Shown here piece after piece: positions 51,601 to 62,490 of a stretch of 64,000 nucleotides of DNA. The notes beneath the pieces were generated by a model. The model searched no databases, was not told the origin of the DNA, and was given only the letters and a program-made list of their open reading frames with translations. Within the stretch, counting starts at the first letter, position 1; the number at the start of each line of letters is the position of its first letter. Origin of the DNA: Glossina fuscipes (Eukaryota; Arthropoda; Insecta; Diptera; Glossinidae); assembly GCF_014805625.2 (NCBI RefSeq), contig NW_023998417.1, positions 4,833,211-4,897,210 of the forward strand, given 5' to 3'. The position numbers were made by a program, and so were the translations under genes.

Positions 51601-52511
51601 CATGTGAATATATAAGTGCGGAGTAGATCTTGGGGGCGGAACAGAGGGAGCGGGAGAGAGAGAGGTGAAAGATTGCTTGTAATACTGTATAAGCAGATTA
51701 ACATCGAAAATACTATTGAAGACAACTTGAGATATAAAACCATTAATATTCTGAAAAGCTTTATTTTCACTTTTTACTCTCATTTTATAGCTTAGTTGCG
51801 ACTTTGTTTACAACTTGAATATAGGATTATTTGTTTTACTCTCGTTTCTTTCACATCTTCAGAATGGAACCTAACATTTGTTTTAATTATTAAAGGAAAT
51901 GTGAAATGTGTGATATATATACATATGTATATGTCCGCATAATATTTTTTTTTTTTTTCTTGAATAATTCTTTTCATTAAATTTAAAACATTTCATAAGT
52001 ATTAAAGAATTTCGCTGTAGAATTGCGTGATCCAATTATTTTAAATTTTTTCACGACATACACAATGATATACAATAGCGTTTGTGAGGAGAATCTCACA
52101 CATTTGATACAATGAGGCTGCACAAGACTTTCTTGATTATCAAAGAGATGAAATTCTCGAATTTGTATAAAATTTGACTTGAATTGAAATCCAGATAAAA
52201 AAATGAATGAAAAATCCATCAAAGTGAAATGTGATATCAGCTTTGCTTGGGGCGGTCTCGTTCTAATTTTAGAAAAATATTTCTTTCCTACATTCGACCA
52301 TTATGAATTGTCATTTTGCCTCGAATGATGCGCGTCATATTTTCATGAATTCGGTTCAACAGAGGAGCCATATGTAGCTGACGATTGACGGAAAAAAAGA
52401 GATTAATACGAAAAACAAGGTTAGCCGAGTTAGAGAACTGAATCGTAACACTAGACGGAGAATATCAGAGGAAACTTTTATCTCCTAAGAATTGTAAATA
52501 AAACCATTTCT

Positions 52512-52600
52512 AAAGCCAGCGGCGGTTCAGTGGTACGGAAAAGATTTGGGGAAACCCATCTGCAAAGAGAGTAGAGCTCTCGTAGGTGCAAAAATTCATT
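52512..52600 (+). repeat. box-A-like tRNA fragment (weak)
   Basis: GCGGTTCAGTGGTA at about 52519-52532 matches the 5' part of a tRNA-Gly-like box A. A clear box B at the right distance is missing, so this is at most a truncated tRNA-derived repeat. Confidence 0.2.
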
Positions 52601-54060
52601 GTTTTCAGTCCCCAGGAAACCATTCTCCCATATGTCTGTCTCTTACCCCGTCTCGACCCGTTTTTCAAAAGGGACTATCGAAGAAAACTTTAATCACATT
52701 TTCGAATAATAATCAATGTCAACAAGCATTGATGCGTTGGTGCGGTCTTTAGTAGCTACTTGAAATTTTCACTTCAAGAAATCAAGGTAACTTTCAATCA
52801 TTAAAAAACAAACGTCGCCTACGGACTTGGGTGGCAATCTTAGGCCAATAAATTTCAGCCAAAATCATTTTCGATAAAGTGATTTACTGTTGGAGTCGAC
52901 CCAGCAGGATGTTCAACAAGTGCGTGGCCCAATTAATCGCGTCAACCTATCATTTGCTTTGCTTGAAGTGATTATTTCTCTTGGATATTCGTACGCTCTA
53001 AATGCGAGCGCTTTACTTATCATCAATCAAAATCTAGTTCATATATTTGTGGAACTCAACCCATCAAAGTACACGCTTTTGAGCGTGATCTGATTTTAAT
53101 TCCAATTTATAGCGTTTTATAGGCACGTAAGGCCAACAAAATGTGATGTAGTCTTGTCTAGTGGATGTCCCCAATTTCTGTGGATATCTCCACAATATTT
53201 TTGTCATTTTGAACCCTATTTCATCAGTATTGCAAAGCGTTTTGCGATCGCATATCCATTCACTTGTCAAAAGTTATCGGGTAATGACAATTGAATGACA
53301 GTTCAGAAATGTGCTCCAAAATTAAATCTCTTATGCAAAATACGAAAAGACGATAATGACACAAATTTGTCTGATGGATTTGCTTTTATTACTAGACTAA
53401 AATAATGCTATATCTTTTTGTTATCAAGTTTTATGCTTCTGACATAACCTAACATTTCATTTTGAAATTTTTTTTTTGCAAATTTTTTTTTTTTTTTGCA
53501 AATTTCATATTTTTACAAGAATGTTCTCATATCTTAGAAAATTTTTCGCCAACCAGCTAAAAATTTCATTTATTTATTTTTGTTCATATATAAAAGAAGA
53601 GCTCAACCAACTTCAGTTATATACACGGCACTAGACGACATCCTCAGACTCAAACTCTTGCATATATTAAATAACAAAAGTCAACATACTTTCGCGAGGT
53701 GTCGAGAGCATTTAACAAATAACTGTTTTTTTTTTTTTTTTTTTTTTTTTGATTTTTTCTTTTTTTCGTATTTTGTTTAACTGAAAAACACATAAGAAAT
53801 TCATCTGAAGTGGCACTCTAGAGATTCTATAAATACCAGAGAATAAAGTACAGAAGCATAAACATATGTAATCATAAATGCATACATGCTCGTCTCGTCT
53901 CGCATATAGACAGGCGGCGATACGTACATATGTACACGTATTTTACGTACATTTGAGTAAAAAGTATAATAACGTACCGCTTAAAATTATGTAACAAAAA
54001 TCTGGCATGCATGTGTATTTAAATGCATTCATGCTTTAGTGATGATTTTGTTTATCTTTA
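52601..54060. other. noncoding stretch
   Basis: I see no gene. A T run lies at about 53727-53751. ORFs of 66-68 codons occur without recognisable features. Confidence 0.55.
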
Positions 54061-54160
54061 NNNNNNNNNNNNNNNNNNNNNNNNNNNNNNNNNNNNNNNN
54101 NNNNNNNNNNNNNNNNNNNNNNNNNNNNNNNNNNNNNNNNNNNNNNNNNNNNNNNNNNNN
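54061..54160. other. assembly gap, 100 N
   Basis: Exactly 100 N. The twelve bases TGTTTATCTTTA lie immediately before and immediately after the gap, so the two contig ends may overlap and the gap may be artificial. Confidence 0.98.
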
Positions 54161-55327
54161 TGTTTATCTTTATTATTATTATTATTTTCTATATACCGAC
54201 AAAGTCATTTGTGTATACCACCTATGTATAAAGTCTAACGAACTCGGTAAAAAGCTTGTAACAATAGCTACAAAATTTTTTACGAAAAATACGCAAAATT
54301 TCTTGCTAAGGATCGTCTTTTGCGCTTTGTTCTTTCATTATTTGAACTAATGAAATTGGTCCCCTTTACGACTCGTTCCTAGATATCATTAAATATTATA
54401 AATAAATTAAAAAAAAAAGATTTATTGGGGGTCTAACAACAACAATTGCTTCCAATATAGTGAGTGAGCTTCCTAGGTGGTCGACTTGATTGTTACTTGA
54501 ATACTTACTTACTTTATAAGTTACTTGAACACTATTTTACTTTTCCAAAAACTGCAAATGAACAACGCCTTGATAAACAAATTGTTGCTGAACTTCATAT
54601 TTCCGTTTGAACAAGCGTTTCTTCACGTTTTACAGCAAAGCCATAATGGTGTTACTTAACGACCTCAATCCTTTAATCGAACAAAACTCTTCTATATAAT
54701 GATTCTTTTATCTCGGGAATTTTTCAAGACAAAATTCACAAGGCATTGATCTTACGAGAAACACAGCTCTGTGAACGGAGTGATAAGAACTGGCTTATTT
54801 TTCGACAGAATAACCAACCGGATCAGAGCAAGCACAATCTAAACTAAGATTAGAGTAACGACACTAGCGGTATTTTTTTAATTTCATCCTTTGCTTATTG
54901 CATCTATATATTGCAAGTATACGTCAAGAACCGTATTATTAGAGTCAGCACTTGTTTTAAAGGTTCAGGAGAAATTTTAACTTATCCGGCAGTTCGAGCG
55001 CATCGACCTAAGCGTGAAAAATGGTGAATAGTTCGTCAACGCATTTCTTGCTTATATTTTTGTTTTACAGATGTGCGCGATTCAGTTGCACTATTTGAAA
55101 ATCTCATATTTTTTAATTAAGTCTTCTAGCATAACCGCAGCAGCAGCTTTCCTCAATTGTCGTGTGGGTTCCTTTTCACAGTGTACTCGCAATAGATTCT
55201 GAAGTCAAGACCATGTAAATTAAAGCATTTGTAGCCCTTCTAATATGGCCGATAGGCTTTTAATTTTTTTACCAACTAAAACTTTTATCACAAGCACGTT
55301 ATAACAAATTATTTATTCGTATAAAGC

Positions 55328-55328
<1 letters not shown>

Positions 55329-55365
<37 letters not shown>
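55329..55365. repeat. (TA)n microsatellite
   Basis: An uninterrupted TA tract of about 37 bp. Confidence 0.95.
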
Positions 55366-55369
<4 letters not shown>

Positions 55370-56562
55370 TAATTGAGAATATAAACAATTTGTTCTATAT
55401 ATTAAAAATAAACTGCTTCGACACGATGAAAATCGACCATCGATAGCCATGTTTCTTAAAGCTTTTATAACACAAAACTATACATTGCGCAAATCTTATG
55501 CATGTTACTACTATTATATAATATGTGCTTGCATGTATTCCAATCATTTTTTCACTGCAATTTTATGTAGAGAAAAGCCAAAATCGTTCGGTACATTAAT
55601 ACTTCGCAAAGGATGCCGCTGATCAAAATACATGCAAGCAGCTAATTAGCGTCTAAATTTTGCAACGACGCTCCAATTGATTAAGCCAGCAGACGCGCTG
55701 TAGCCATTACAAAATATTTCATGAATATTTCGTTTAAGGACAGCAGATATTAGTAAATTAGTTTGCTGCCGTACACATCGGCAATATTTATCAATGTTTA
55801 ATGTCCCTAAAGTTGAAGTGCTTAAAATCTCGAAAGAGCCCTTTAAAATTTATTTTACGCACGGGTACACGAAAAGCAAGGCGAAGACTGATATTATATT
55901 ATATATTTCAAATTGCGATCTAACTTGAAAAGGGCGGTAAACTTTAGTCTTAAGCAATGTAAAGATGAAACGCGATTAAATTTGAAGCATATCCTCACCA
56001 CCGGAACCAAGAGGTCGCGGCCGTGAAAATCATCCTGGGACACAACAAGGGACACTTTATTCAAGACGGCATATGTCTTTGCTTCGATATGGCTCCCCTC
56101 AATGTTTTATTGAATCTGAAATTCTTTCGTAAATCTTAGCCTACGAGGGTAACTTTGAAGATGGTCTTTACACCAAGTATATTATTGCCTTCTCAAAATC
56201 TTGCTAACCAATAGTCTAACCATTCTTAGAAACCTTAAAGCAAAGTAGCATTCGAGAGGTTCTTTTCCTTTTTTATTGTAATCTTTTTACTCAGACGTCC
56301 TTAGTAGAAATGTACATGTGTATACATCGACAAGTGGCACACGTAAAAGAGAATGTGTGGGCAATAATAGAACACTAAAAAAAAAAAAAAAAAAAAGAAA
56401 AAGAAGGAAATAACAAAAAGAACGAAAATAAGAACTAAAAGGAGCCGTGTAGACACTAGCTAGTACTGATGCTGTTGCTGTTGGTACTGCTGTGTACCAA
56501 TTAAGAACAAAGTGAAAGAATTTCTCTTCTCTAACTACTTAAGTGCTTATGAGCAGACGCTC

Positions 56563-56621
56563 GCTGACTAACTAGCTGACGGACTGACTTGACTTGACTG
56601 ACTTGACTGACTTGACTGACT
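56563..56621 (+). repeat. ACTTG/ACTG short tandem array
   Basis: Irregular alternation of CTGACTTGA units (9 bp) over about 60 bp. Confidence 0.85.
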
Positions 56622-56729
56622 AGATGGGTGGCTGTTGTTTATCTTGGTTAGTTGTGTTTCTTCTATCAAACAAAGACTATTTTTGCATGCAAATGGTTTC
56701 TCTTGTGTTTGCTACAACATAGCACCACC

Positions 56730-56761
<32 letters not shown>

Positions 56762-57085
56762 CAGTGAAAAATGAGGAAAAAGTTTTTAAAATGTTAAAGA
56801 ACACAAGACAAGAAAAAAAAAAAATGAAACCTATTTAAAACTCACTCTTTACTTAGACTATACGCACTTAGCAGTGTAGGTATTTGTACCTTGGCACGTG
56901 CACGCGTAAGCGTTATATATATATATAGTTTAGTCTTCGACTGGCACGTTTTTCTTTCATCTTTTTACCAACACACGCTTACACTCTTACAATGCATACA
57001 AAAATGTGATGTTTCAGGATTTTGGTGATGGTTTGGTTGACGGTTGGTTGGCAGACGGTACATATATAATTTTATGTGTATATGC

Positions 57086-57161
57086 ATGAATGAATGAATG
57101 AATGAATGAATGAATGAATGAGTGAATGAACGAATAAATGAATGAATGGATGAATGAATGC
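57086..57161 (+). repeat. (GAAT)n tetranucleotide array
   Basis: About eighteen GAAT units with interruptions GAGT, GAAC, AAAT and GGAT towards the end. The antisense strand reads as a Ser-Phe-Ile-His ORF, which is an artefact. Confidence 0.95.
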
Positions 57162-58259
57162 TTTTAAGCGATGCATATATAACACAACAACACAATGTTG
57201 ACTTAATTCAATTTCAATTTTGATGAAAATTGAAAGCAACCCAGCAACCTAATTAAACTCATACAACGCACACAAATGCGCATACGTATTCTCGCATACG
57301 TATACGCATACCTATAGGCGGTACACAATTGACTTAAAACATCCTTAACAGAATTCAAAATCAAACTCGTACGAAACGTTGAAACCATACACAAAAATGT
57401 CTCCATCTATTTGACATTGACTTTTTTTCTGAGATGCACAAGCAGGCAGCACATGTAAACGAACACCATTCATGGTTTAGAGAACATAGATAGACTACCA
57501 CTGTTACTATTACTACATAGCGGAGTGACGGTAATAGGCATTTGTCTATTATTCTCTGCCATTACAAAAGTTATGCTTTGTTCACACAAACGCACTATAT
57601 ACACTATTATACATATGCGTGTATGCGTGTATGCGTGAGGATATGCGTATGTTTTTGCATACATTTTGAACCAATATTGAGCTAATTTTTGTTATTTTTA
57701 AAAAGTGCCTGAAAGGAAAGTTAACAATAACAATCATTAGGTTTTTGGAAAGTAACTTTATATCGTTTTTTTTTTTTTTTACACTTAAAATTAACTGCTC
57801 CGTTACATATGATCGCATACTGGAAATCTTCTTATGTATGTATGCGTGTTGTCAAGTGTATTAACAAACAAATTTGAAACAAGCTATGTCTGCCTTTAGT
57901 GTGTACGTTTTAGAGAGTAATGACAACACAATTTGATTGTTGTTTCCTAAATGTATATAACTGACCTATTATGCTTACATGTTTGCGTTTGTGTACCAGT
58001 TTGTGTAAATATATATATATATATATATATGATTCCATTGCAAATGAAGAGCAATTTAAAATCTAAATAATTCAGTCGTGCGTCCATTTAGTTACGATAT
58101 ACGACATTGTTTACATCATCGTCTTTTTACTTATTACATCGCATACATCGATGATAAGTTCAGCTCATGTTATATTTCGTAAAATATAGGATTAGAAGTT
58201 TTTATTATCACTTTACTGGACTCGACATCTAAAGCGACTGGACAAAAAACTAACTGAGT

Positions 58260-58420
58260 GATGATTTGTCCAAAGAGTGAATTATCTAAATAGTGTGTTC
58301 GAAGATTTAATTATCTGAATTATGAATTAGCTAAAGGAATGAATTCTCCCGAGAATTGCATTCTCCAAACAATAAATTACCCGAATAATGAAAAATATCG
58401 GAGAATTGCACCTCAGTTTG
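58260..58420 (+). repeat. decayed minisatellite, units of about 16-17 bp
   Basis: Successive words TGAATTATCTAAATAG, TGAATTAGCTAAAGGAA, TGAATTCTCCCGAGAA, TAAATTACCCGAATAA and neighbours share a TGAATTATCCRAATAA-like consensus over about 150 bp. Unit length drifts and substitutions are many, so the array is old. Confidence 0.6.
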
Positions 58421-59658
58421 CTCGCAGTTACATATAAATCTTACGTTACGAACAGTTCCGATCCTGCTCTTTTTATGTCGATCGTCAGGTGGGTTCACAA
58501 CAACGAGAACAAAAACTCTCAAAGTCCCTAAAAAGCATATTGATCAGAATCAAACGGAATTAGAGAGATCGATCAGGTCTGTCTTTCCCTCTCTCTCCCT
58601 CCGTATAGATGTAGATAGTGGTCATTCCCAAATATTAAGTTGATGGCCTCAAATTTCGAAAGTTGGAAGTCCTTGCAGGCTTTGAATACGGACCACCAAG
58701 CCTGTCAAAGGACGCACCCACGGTACAATATAAGCTGGGAACAATTGTTTTTTCGAAAGCAACAAATTTAAAAATGCATTCATAACAGGAGAATGCCCTT
58801 GACCATCAGGGCGGACAGCATTGAATTAGCTTTGCATTCTTCCGTATTGGATATGGACAGCGCGATGATAGCGTTGTAAGCAAGAAATGCGTGAATAAGG
58901 AAATCTTTGGGAAAAGAAGTTTTATTCTTTTAACTCACTTATAAAGCTGACGTTCGTCGACTTAACACTGATAATATCAGCTTTGAGTAATAGTGCAGTT
59001 GAAGAAATGATATGTCGGGATAAATGTGATACTAGCAACAAAGCTTCATTTTGAAAACAAGCTAAGCCAAATGCTTTTGATTAATTACTTCGCGCTTGTA
59101 AAGATTTAAGTTTACGGGGTTGTAATGAATATATCCTTAGCCTTCCTTACTTCTTCTTGATCGACTTAATGTTAATATGTTTTATTTCTGGTGAATACGC
59201 TTTACTATGTTATATAAAATCTTTCCTCTTTTTTGAGGCTTTCACACAAGTCGTCGAAAAACGTAAACACACTGGAGTAGATTTACGGAGAAGGTGTATA
59301 TAAAAGAAAAATATCCCTGTACAAAATCATATAGATTGCAGGCAAATGTATATATTATCCAAGAACAGAAATTGCTTTTCTAGATAAGAGAATGGATATC
59401 TTTATTTTTATGCTTTTCGCGAATCTTGTTAAGAATTGAAATTGCCTTTCGAGATAAGAAGTTAATATATAAAATATGTCATCAGCCAGTTCACTTTGAT
59501 GTCAAAAAGTCCCGAGAAGAAATAAATTTAATTGAAAAGTGAGCAGATAATAAAACTTTATCATTACATATGCAGAAAAATATCAATATTGCTGCTGCCA
59601 CTGATGCTGCTGCTGCTACTGCTACTGATGCTGCAAGTAACATGACCTTACGTTCGCC

Positions 59659-59690
<32 letters not shown>

Positions 59691-60361
59691 AGAATAATCA
59701 TTCCTCAGAAATCTTCAATCTTTTGTTCAAGGATTAAGAAAAAAGAAAGAACAAGGACAAGTTTTGCTTTATTGTGTTTGGCATTTTTAATTAGTTTGAC
59801 AAAGTAAATAAATCTTGATTCTGTCTCTTGTTTAATGACATTAGTCATCATCTTTCTCCACCACTGGCCTAATGATGAGTAGTAGAAAGAAAAAGTTTTT
59901 CCTTATTTTTCTCAGACACAAACCATCATACATAAATATATACATATATATATATATATATAAATTCTATATCACTGACTTATAACAAGTTTGTTGTTTA
60001 ATTTAAAATTTCGTTTAATTGTCATTATTCATTTTAATCACGCGCATGTGGTGTACAACAAAAACCGATCAAATCCGGCGGCCCAGAGCCCGGCCAAAAA
60101 GAACCAAATTTTCATTCAGTAATACCTTTAAAATTTTAAAGAGAAATGGTAGCGCGATAGAGAATAAAAAAGTAGATAGGTAGGTTTGCATTTCGCACTT
60201 TAGTTTAGTACAACACACACAATGACTGATTACTCCAATTTCAAAGCCAATAATTCACATTCACAAACAAAATTAGTAGCTTCGTGCGATAAGGATACAC
60301 GCATTGTTTACGTATGTACGGTTCATGCATTCTCCTCATATGCTATGTAAATCTAATTTCT

Positions 60362-60404
<43 letters not shown>

Positions 60405-61629
60405 GAAAAATGCTTGTTATGCATGTTGTTGTTGTATTCGTTTATTGATTTGATTTATTGCTAACACGTCCTGGAAACAGTACATGACCGATTGTTCGTT
60501 CTCATACAAAAAAAAAAAATGCTGCACATTTCAATGCATAAAAATGAAACTAAACTTTTGCTCTTACTATACTATATATAGGGCAGGAAAGAGGAAGTGA
60601 TATAAAATTTCAAATGCAATTTATTTAATATTATTGCTTTAACACTAAAAATTCGAATATTTAAAAATAATATTTAAAAAGAAAAAATTTTATTGGGAAT
60701 GAATTTTGCATTTCTGTCTCAAGCGGTCCTATTCCAACAGTATTTCCCGTAGTAATATATCACCTCTCCAATCGATTAAGTCACCACTTGGTTGTTTAGA
60801 AAAAATTGAAAACAAATTTCAAAAAAAATTATTTCCTATTTTGTCATGTAGTCTAATCTAATGATTGGCGCTGCAAAACTATAAAATTTGGTCCCTGTTG
60901 CTCCCTCCCTCTGTGTACTGCTCCCCTATGCTATGCTCATTGAACTCTTTGTTATTATCTTTACTTCGATTTGAAACAAAAGTAACGCGACTCGTACAGT
61001 TTCCCATGCAGACGAAGAGCTCGTGTGCAGTTCATTATTTTTGACAAATTATCGCCAAACCACTAACTCTTCTCTTAATCCCCCCTAAGACTTATTCTAC
61101 TAGTGGAGAAAAACAATTTAATTTCCTATACATAAAAATAGCAAGCAACACAAAAAGAAAAACTCGATCAGATGAAGGCCGGAGTCAATTCTATCTGCTA
61201 CAATTCCAGTTATCATTGATTGTCCTTAAGCAAAAAAAAAAAAAAAAAAAAAAACTAATCAGCGGCAATTGTTATGCGAAACTATTGCAACGTTTGAATG
61301 GTGAAATCGTTACAGCCAAAATCAATCAACCTGTTCGCCATATTTAGTTCCCTTATATTAATTTTCTTTTCTAAAAATAGTCAGACGGCAAAATATTTGC
61401 AAAAAAGCAAAAGGTAACAAGTAGGGTCTTTAAAACTGAACGGAGAGTAAGTGTCGGGAAGTATTTTCAGGTCGAGCACTTATTGGATGACCCTGGTAGT
61501 GTTTGAATTAAAGACATTCGTACCTCCGGCGAGTTTCTCTCACTCATTACGATAATTTTCATGACGTTTTCTGCCCTTTGACTCGAAGGTAAATTTTAAC
61601 TTTGGTTTTTGTTTACGGATAAGATTACA
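58421..61629. other. noncoding stretch
   Basis: No gene is supported. It holds GCT/GAT triplets near 59590-59635, (TA)n at about 59668-59691 and 59944-59962, and a 36-base poly-A at 60367-60402. The sequence at 58500-59200 and 60060-60150 is more G+C-balanced but has no usable frame. Confidence 0.55.
60367..60402. repeat. poly-A run
   Basis: Thirty-six consecutive A, the longest homopolymer in the window. It may be a retroposition tail, but no element body is recognised upstream. Confidence 0.95.
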
Positions 61630-61960
61630 ATGACAGCTGTGGTCATTTATGGTCTACCGCACCAAAAAGCGAATCCGAGGCTTTCGGTTGGTCAACGACA
61701 GCTATAGTCAACTATAATTTATGATCTACAGAGTAAGAAATCGAAACTGGGCTTTCCGACTGAGCCCCGGACATCCTTATCACTAGGCTACAGCGGTTGA
61801 AAGTGAAGAAATTTTTTCCCAAATACAAAATTTTGCTTCTTAGCAATTTATAAAACGTACAATGTAACAACTAATCTCATGTCATTTATGATGGTTTATT
61901 TGGTAGGAGGAGTAGGGTAGCAGGATAACCTTGATACCGAGTTCAAATTTTGCCGGGAAA
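61630..61960 (-). repeat. composite tRNA-derived repeat (SINE-like), copy B
   Basis: On the minus strand it shows box A TAGCCTAGTGATAAGGAT (about 61790-61773) and a box-B-like CAGTTTCGATTTC, then a second box-B-like GGATTCGC unit with GGTGCGGTAGACCATAAA, giving the same dimeric layout as copy A. The shared GACAGCT words lie at about 61632 and 61697. The higher-coordinate flank (61800-61960) also aligns with 45540-45690, including TCATTTATGATGGT and ATAACCTTGAT. The copy ends against the mariner relic. It is more decayed than copy A, since the acceptor stem is broken. Confidence 0.6.
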
Positions 61961-62003
61961 ATTGTTTTTTTAAATACAACAAATTGTGTTTTTGTAAAAA
62001 AAA

Positions 62004-62490
62004 TTATAGCCAGATAAGACATTGTTCCCGAAGTAGTCTTTTGAGCTTAGGAAATAGCCTGAAGTCACATGTAGTCTAAGTCAGGTGAATAAGATGGTTA
62101 TGGAACGATATGGCTTGAATTTTTAACGAAATAGTCTCGTAGAACCAAAGCAGAAATTGAGTGCTTTTGGTGTCAAATCGAGATTTGATACGTTTCAGAG
62201 TCAAAATATCTTCTGAAACGTTAATGATTGTTTTGTTTTGAACTGCCGACGGCGTCAGTAAAGTCTCTAACTGAGAATCGACATTTTGGGAGCATAGAAT
62301 CTTTGATTTGTTTCAGGTGACTTCGATCGATATAGATTGACGGCTGTCCGAGATGCTCTTTGTCTTCTCGACTTTCTTTGAACTGTTTATACCACTTGTA
62401 GACATATCTTTGCGAGAAAATTAACAGTTCTCTGAAACAACATAAACGTTTCTGTACAACACTTCAGAAACACAATTTAATGTAATTTCG
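62004..62490 (-). pseudogene. mariner-family transposase relic, internally deleted
   Basis: Read on the minus strand, three pieces of a mariner transposase appear in the right order. From about 62490 come the decayed N-terminal helix-turn-helix part and VYKWYKQFKESREDKEHLGQ, followed by PS and a segment that ends with RFSVRDFTDAVGSS. Then, one frame away, NVSEDILTLKRIKSR. Finally YSPDLDY and, after another shift, CDFRLFPKLKRLL, ending at TAA 62006-62004. The last part covers the third catalytic Asp of the D,D34D triad. The first two catalytic Asp and most of the central domain are missing: about 490 bp remain of the usual 1 kb. With in-frame stops and at least two frameshifts it cannot be active. 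Terminal inverted repeats were not found, and the C-terminal end abuts the tRNA-like repeat. Confidence 0.85.

Larger units (their letters stand above)
45691..52509. other. noncoding stretch
   Basis: No gene is supported across about 6.8 kb. It contains a CAG array (47744-47771), a GATG array joined to (GT)n (48221-48264), (GT)n at 48568-48623, TA tracts near 51109-51125, and a poly-T run (about 51537-51563). At 49860-49887 and 50050-50076 two similar GCCGCCCTWKWAAAWATGC words occur 190 bp apart. ORFs of 60-101 codons have no recognisable family. Confidence 0.55.
54161..58259. other. noncoding stretch with simple repeats
   Basis: No gene is supported. Contents are (TA)n at 55329-55365, poly-A at about 56377-56396, ACTTG/ACTG units at 56563-56621, an AAT array at about 56733-56758, and a GAAT array at 57086-57161. 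A 56-codon open stretch without ATG ending at 56139 looks less AT-biased than most, but has no other support. Confidence 0.55.

Noticed and set aside
55973..56139. 56-codon open stretch without an ATG
   Set aside because: Its residue mix is reasonable, but there is no start, no convincing splice site and no recognised family.
57086..57161. CRISPR-like array
   Set aside because: The repeats are contiguous tetranucleotides with no spacers, and the DNA is clearly eukaryotic.
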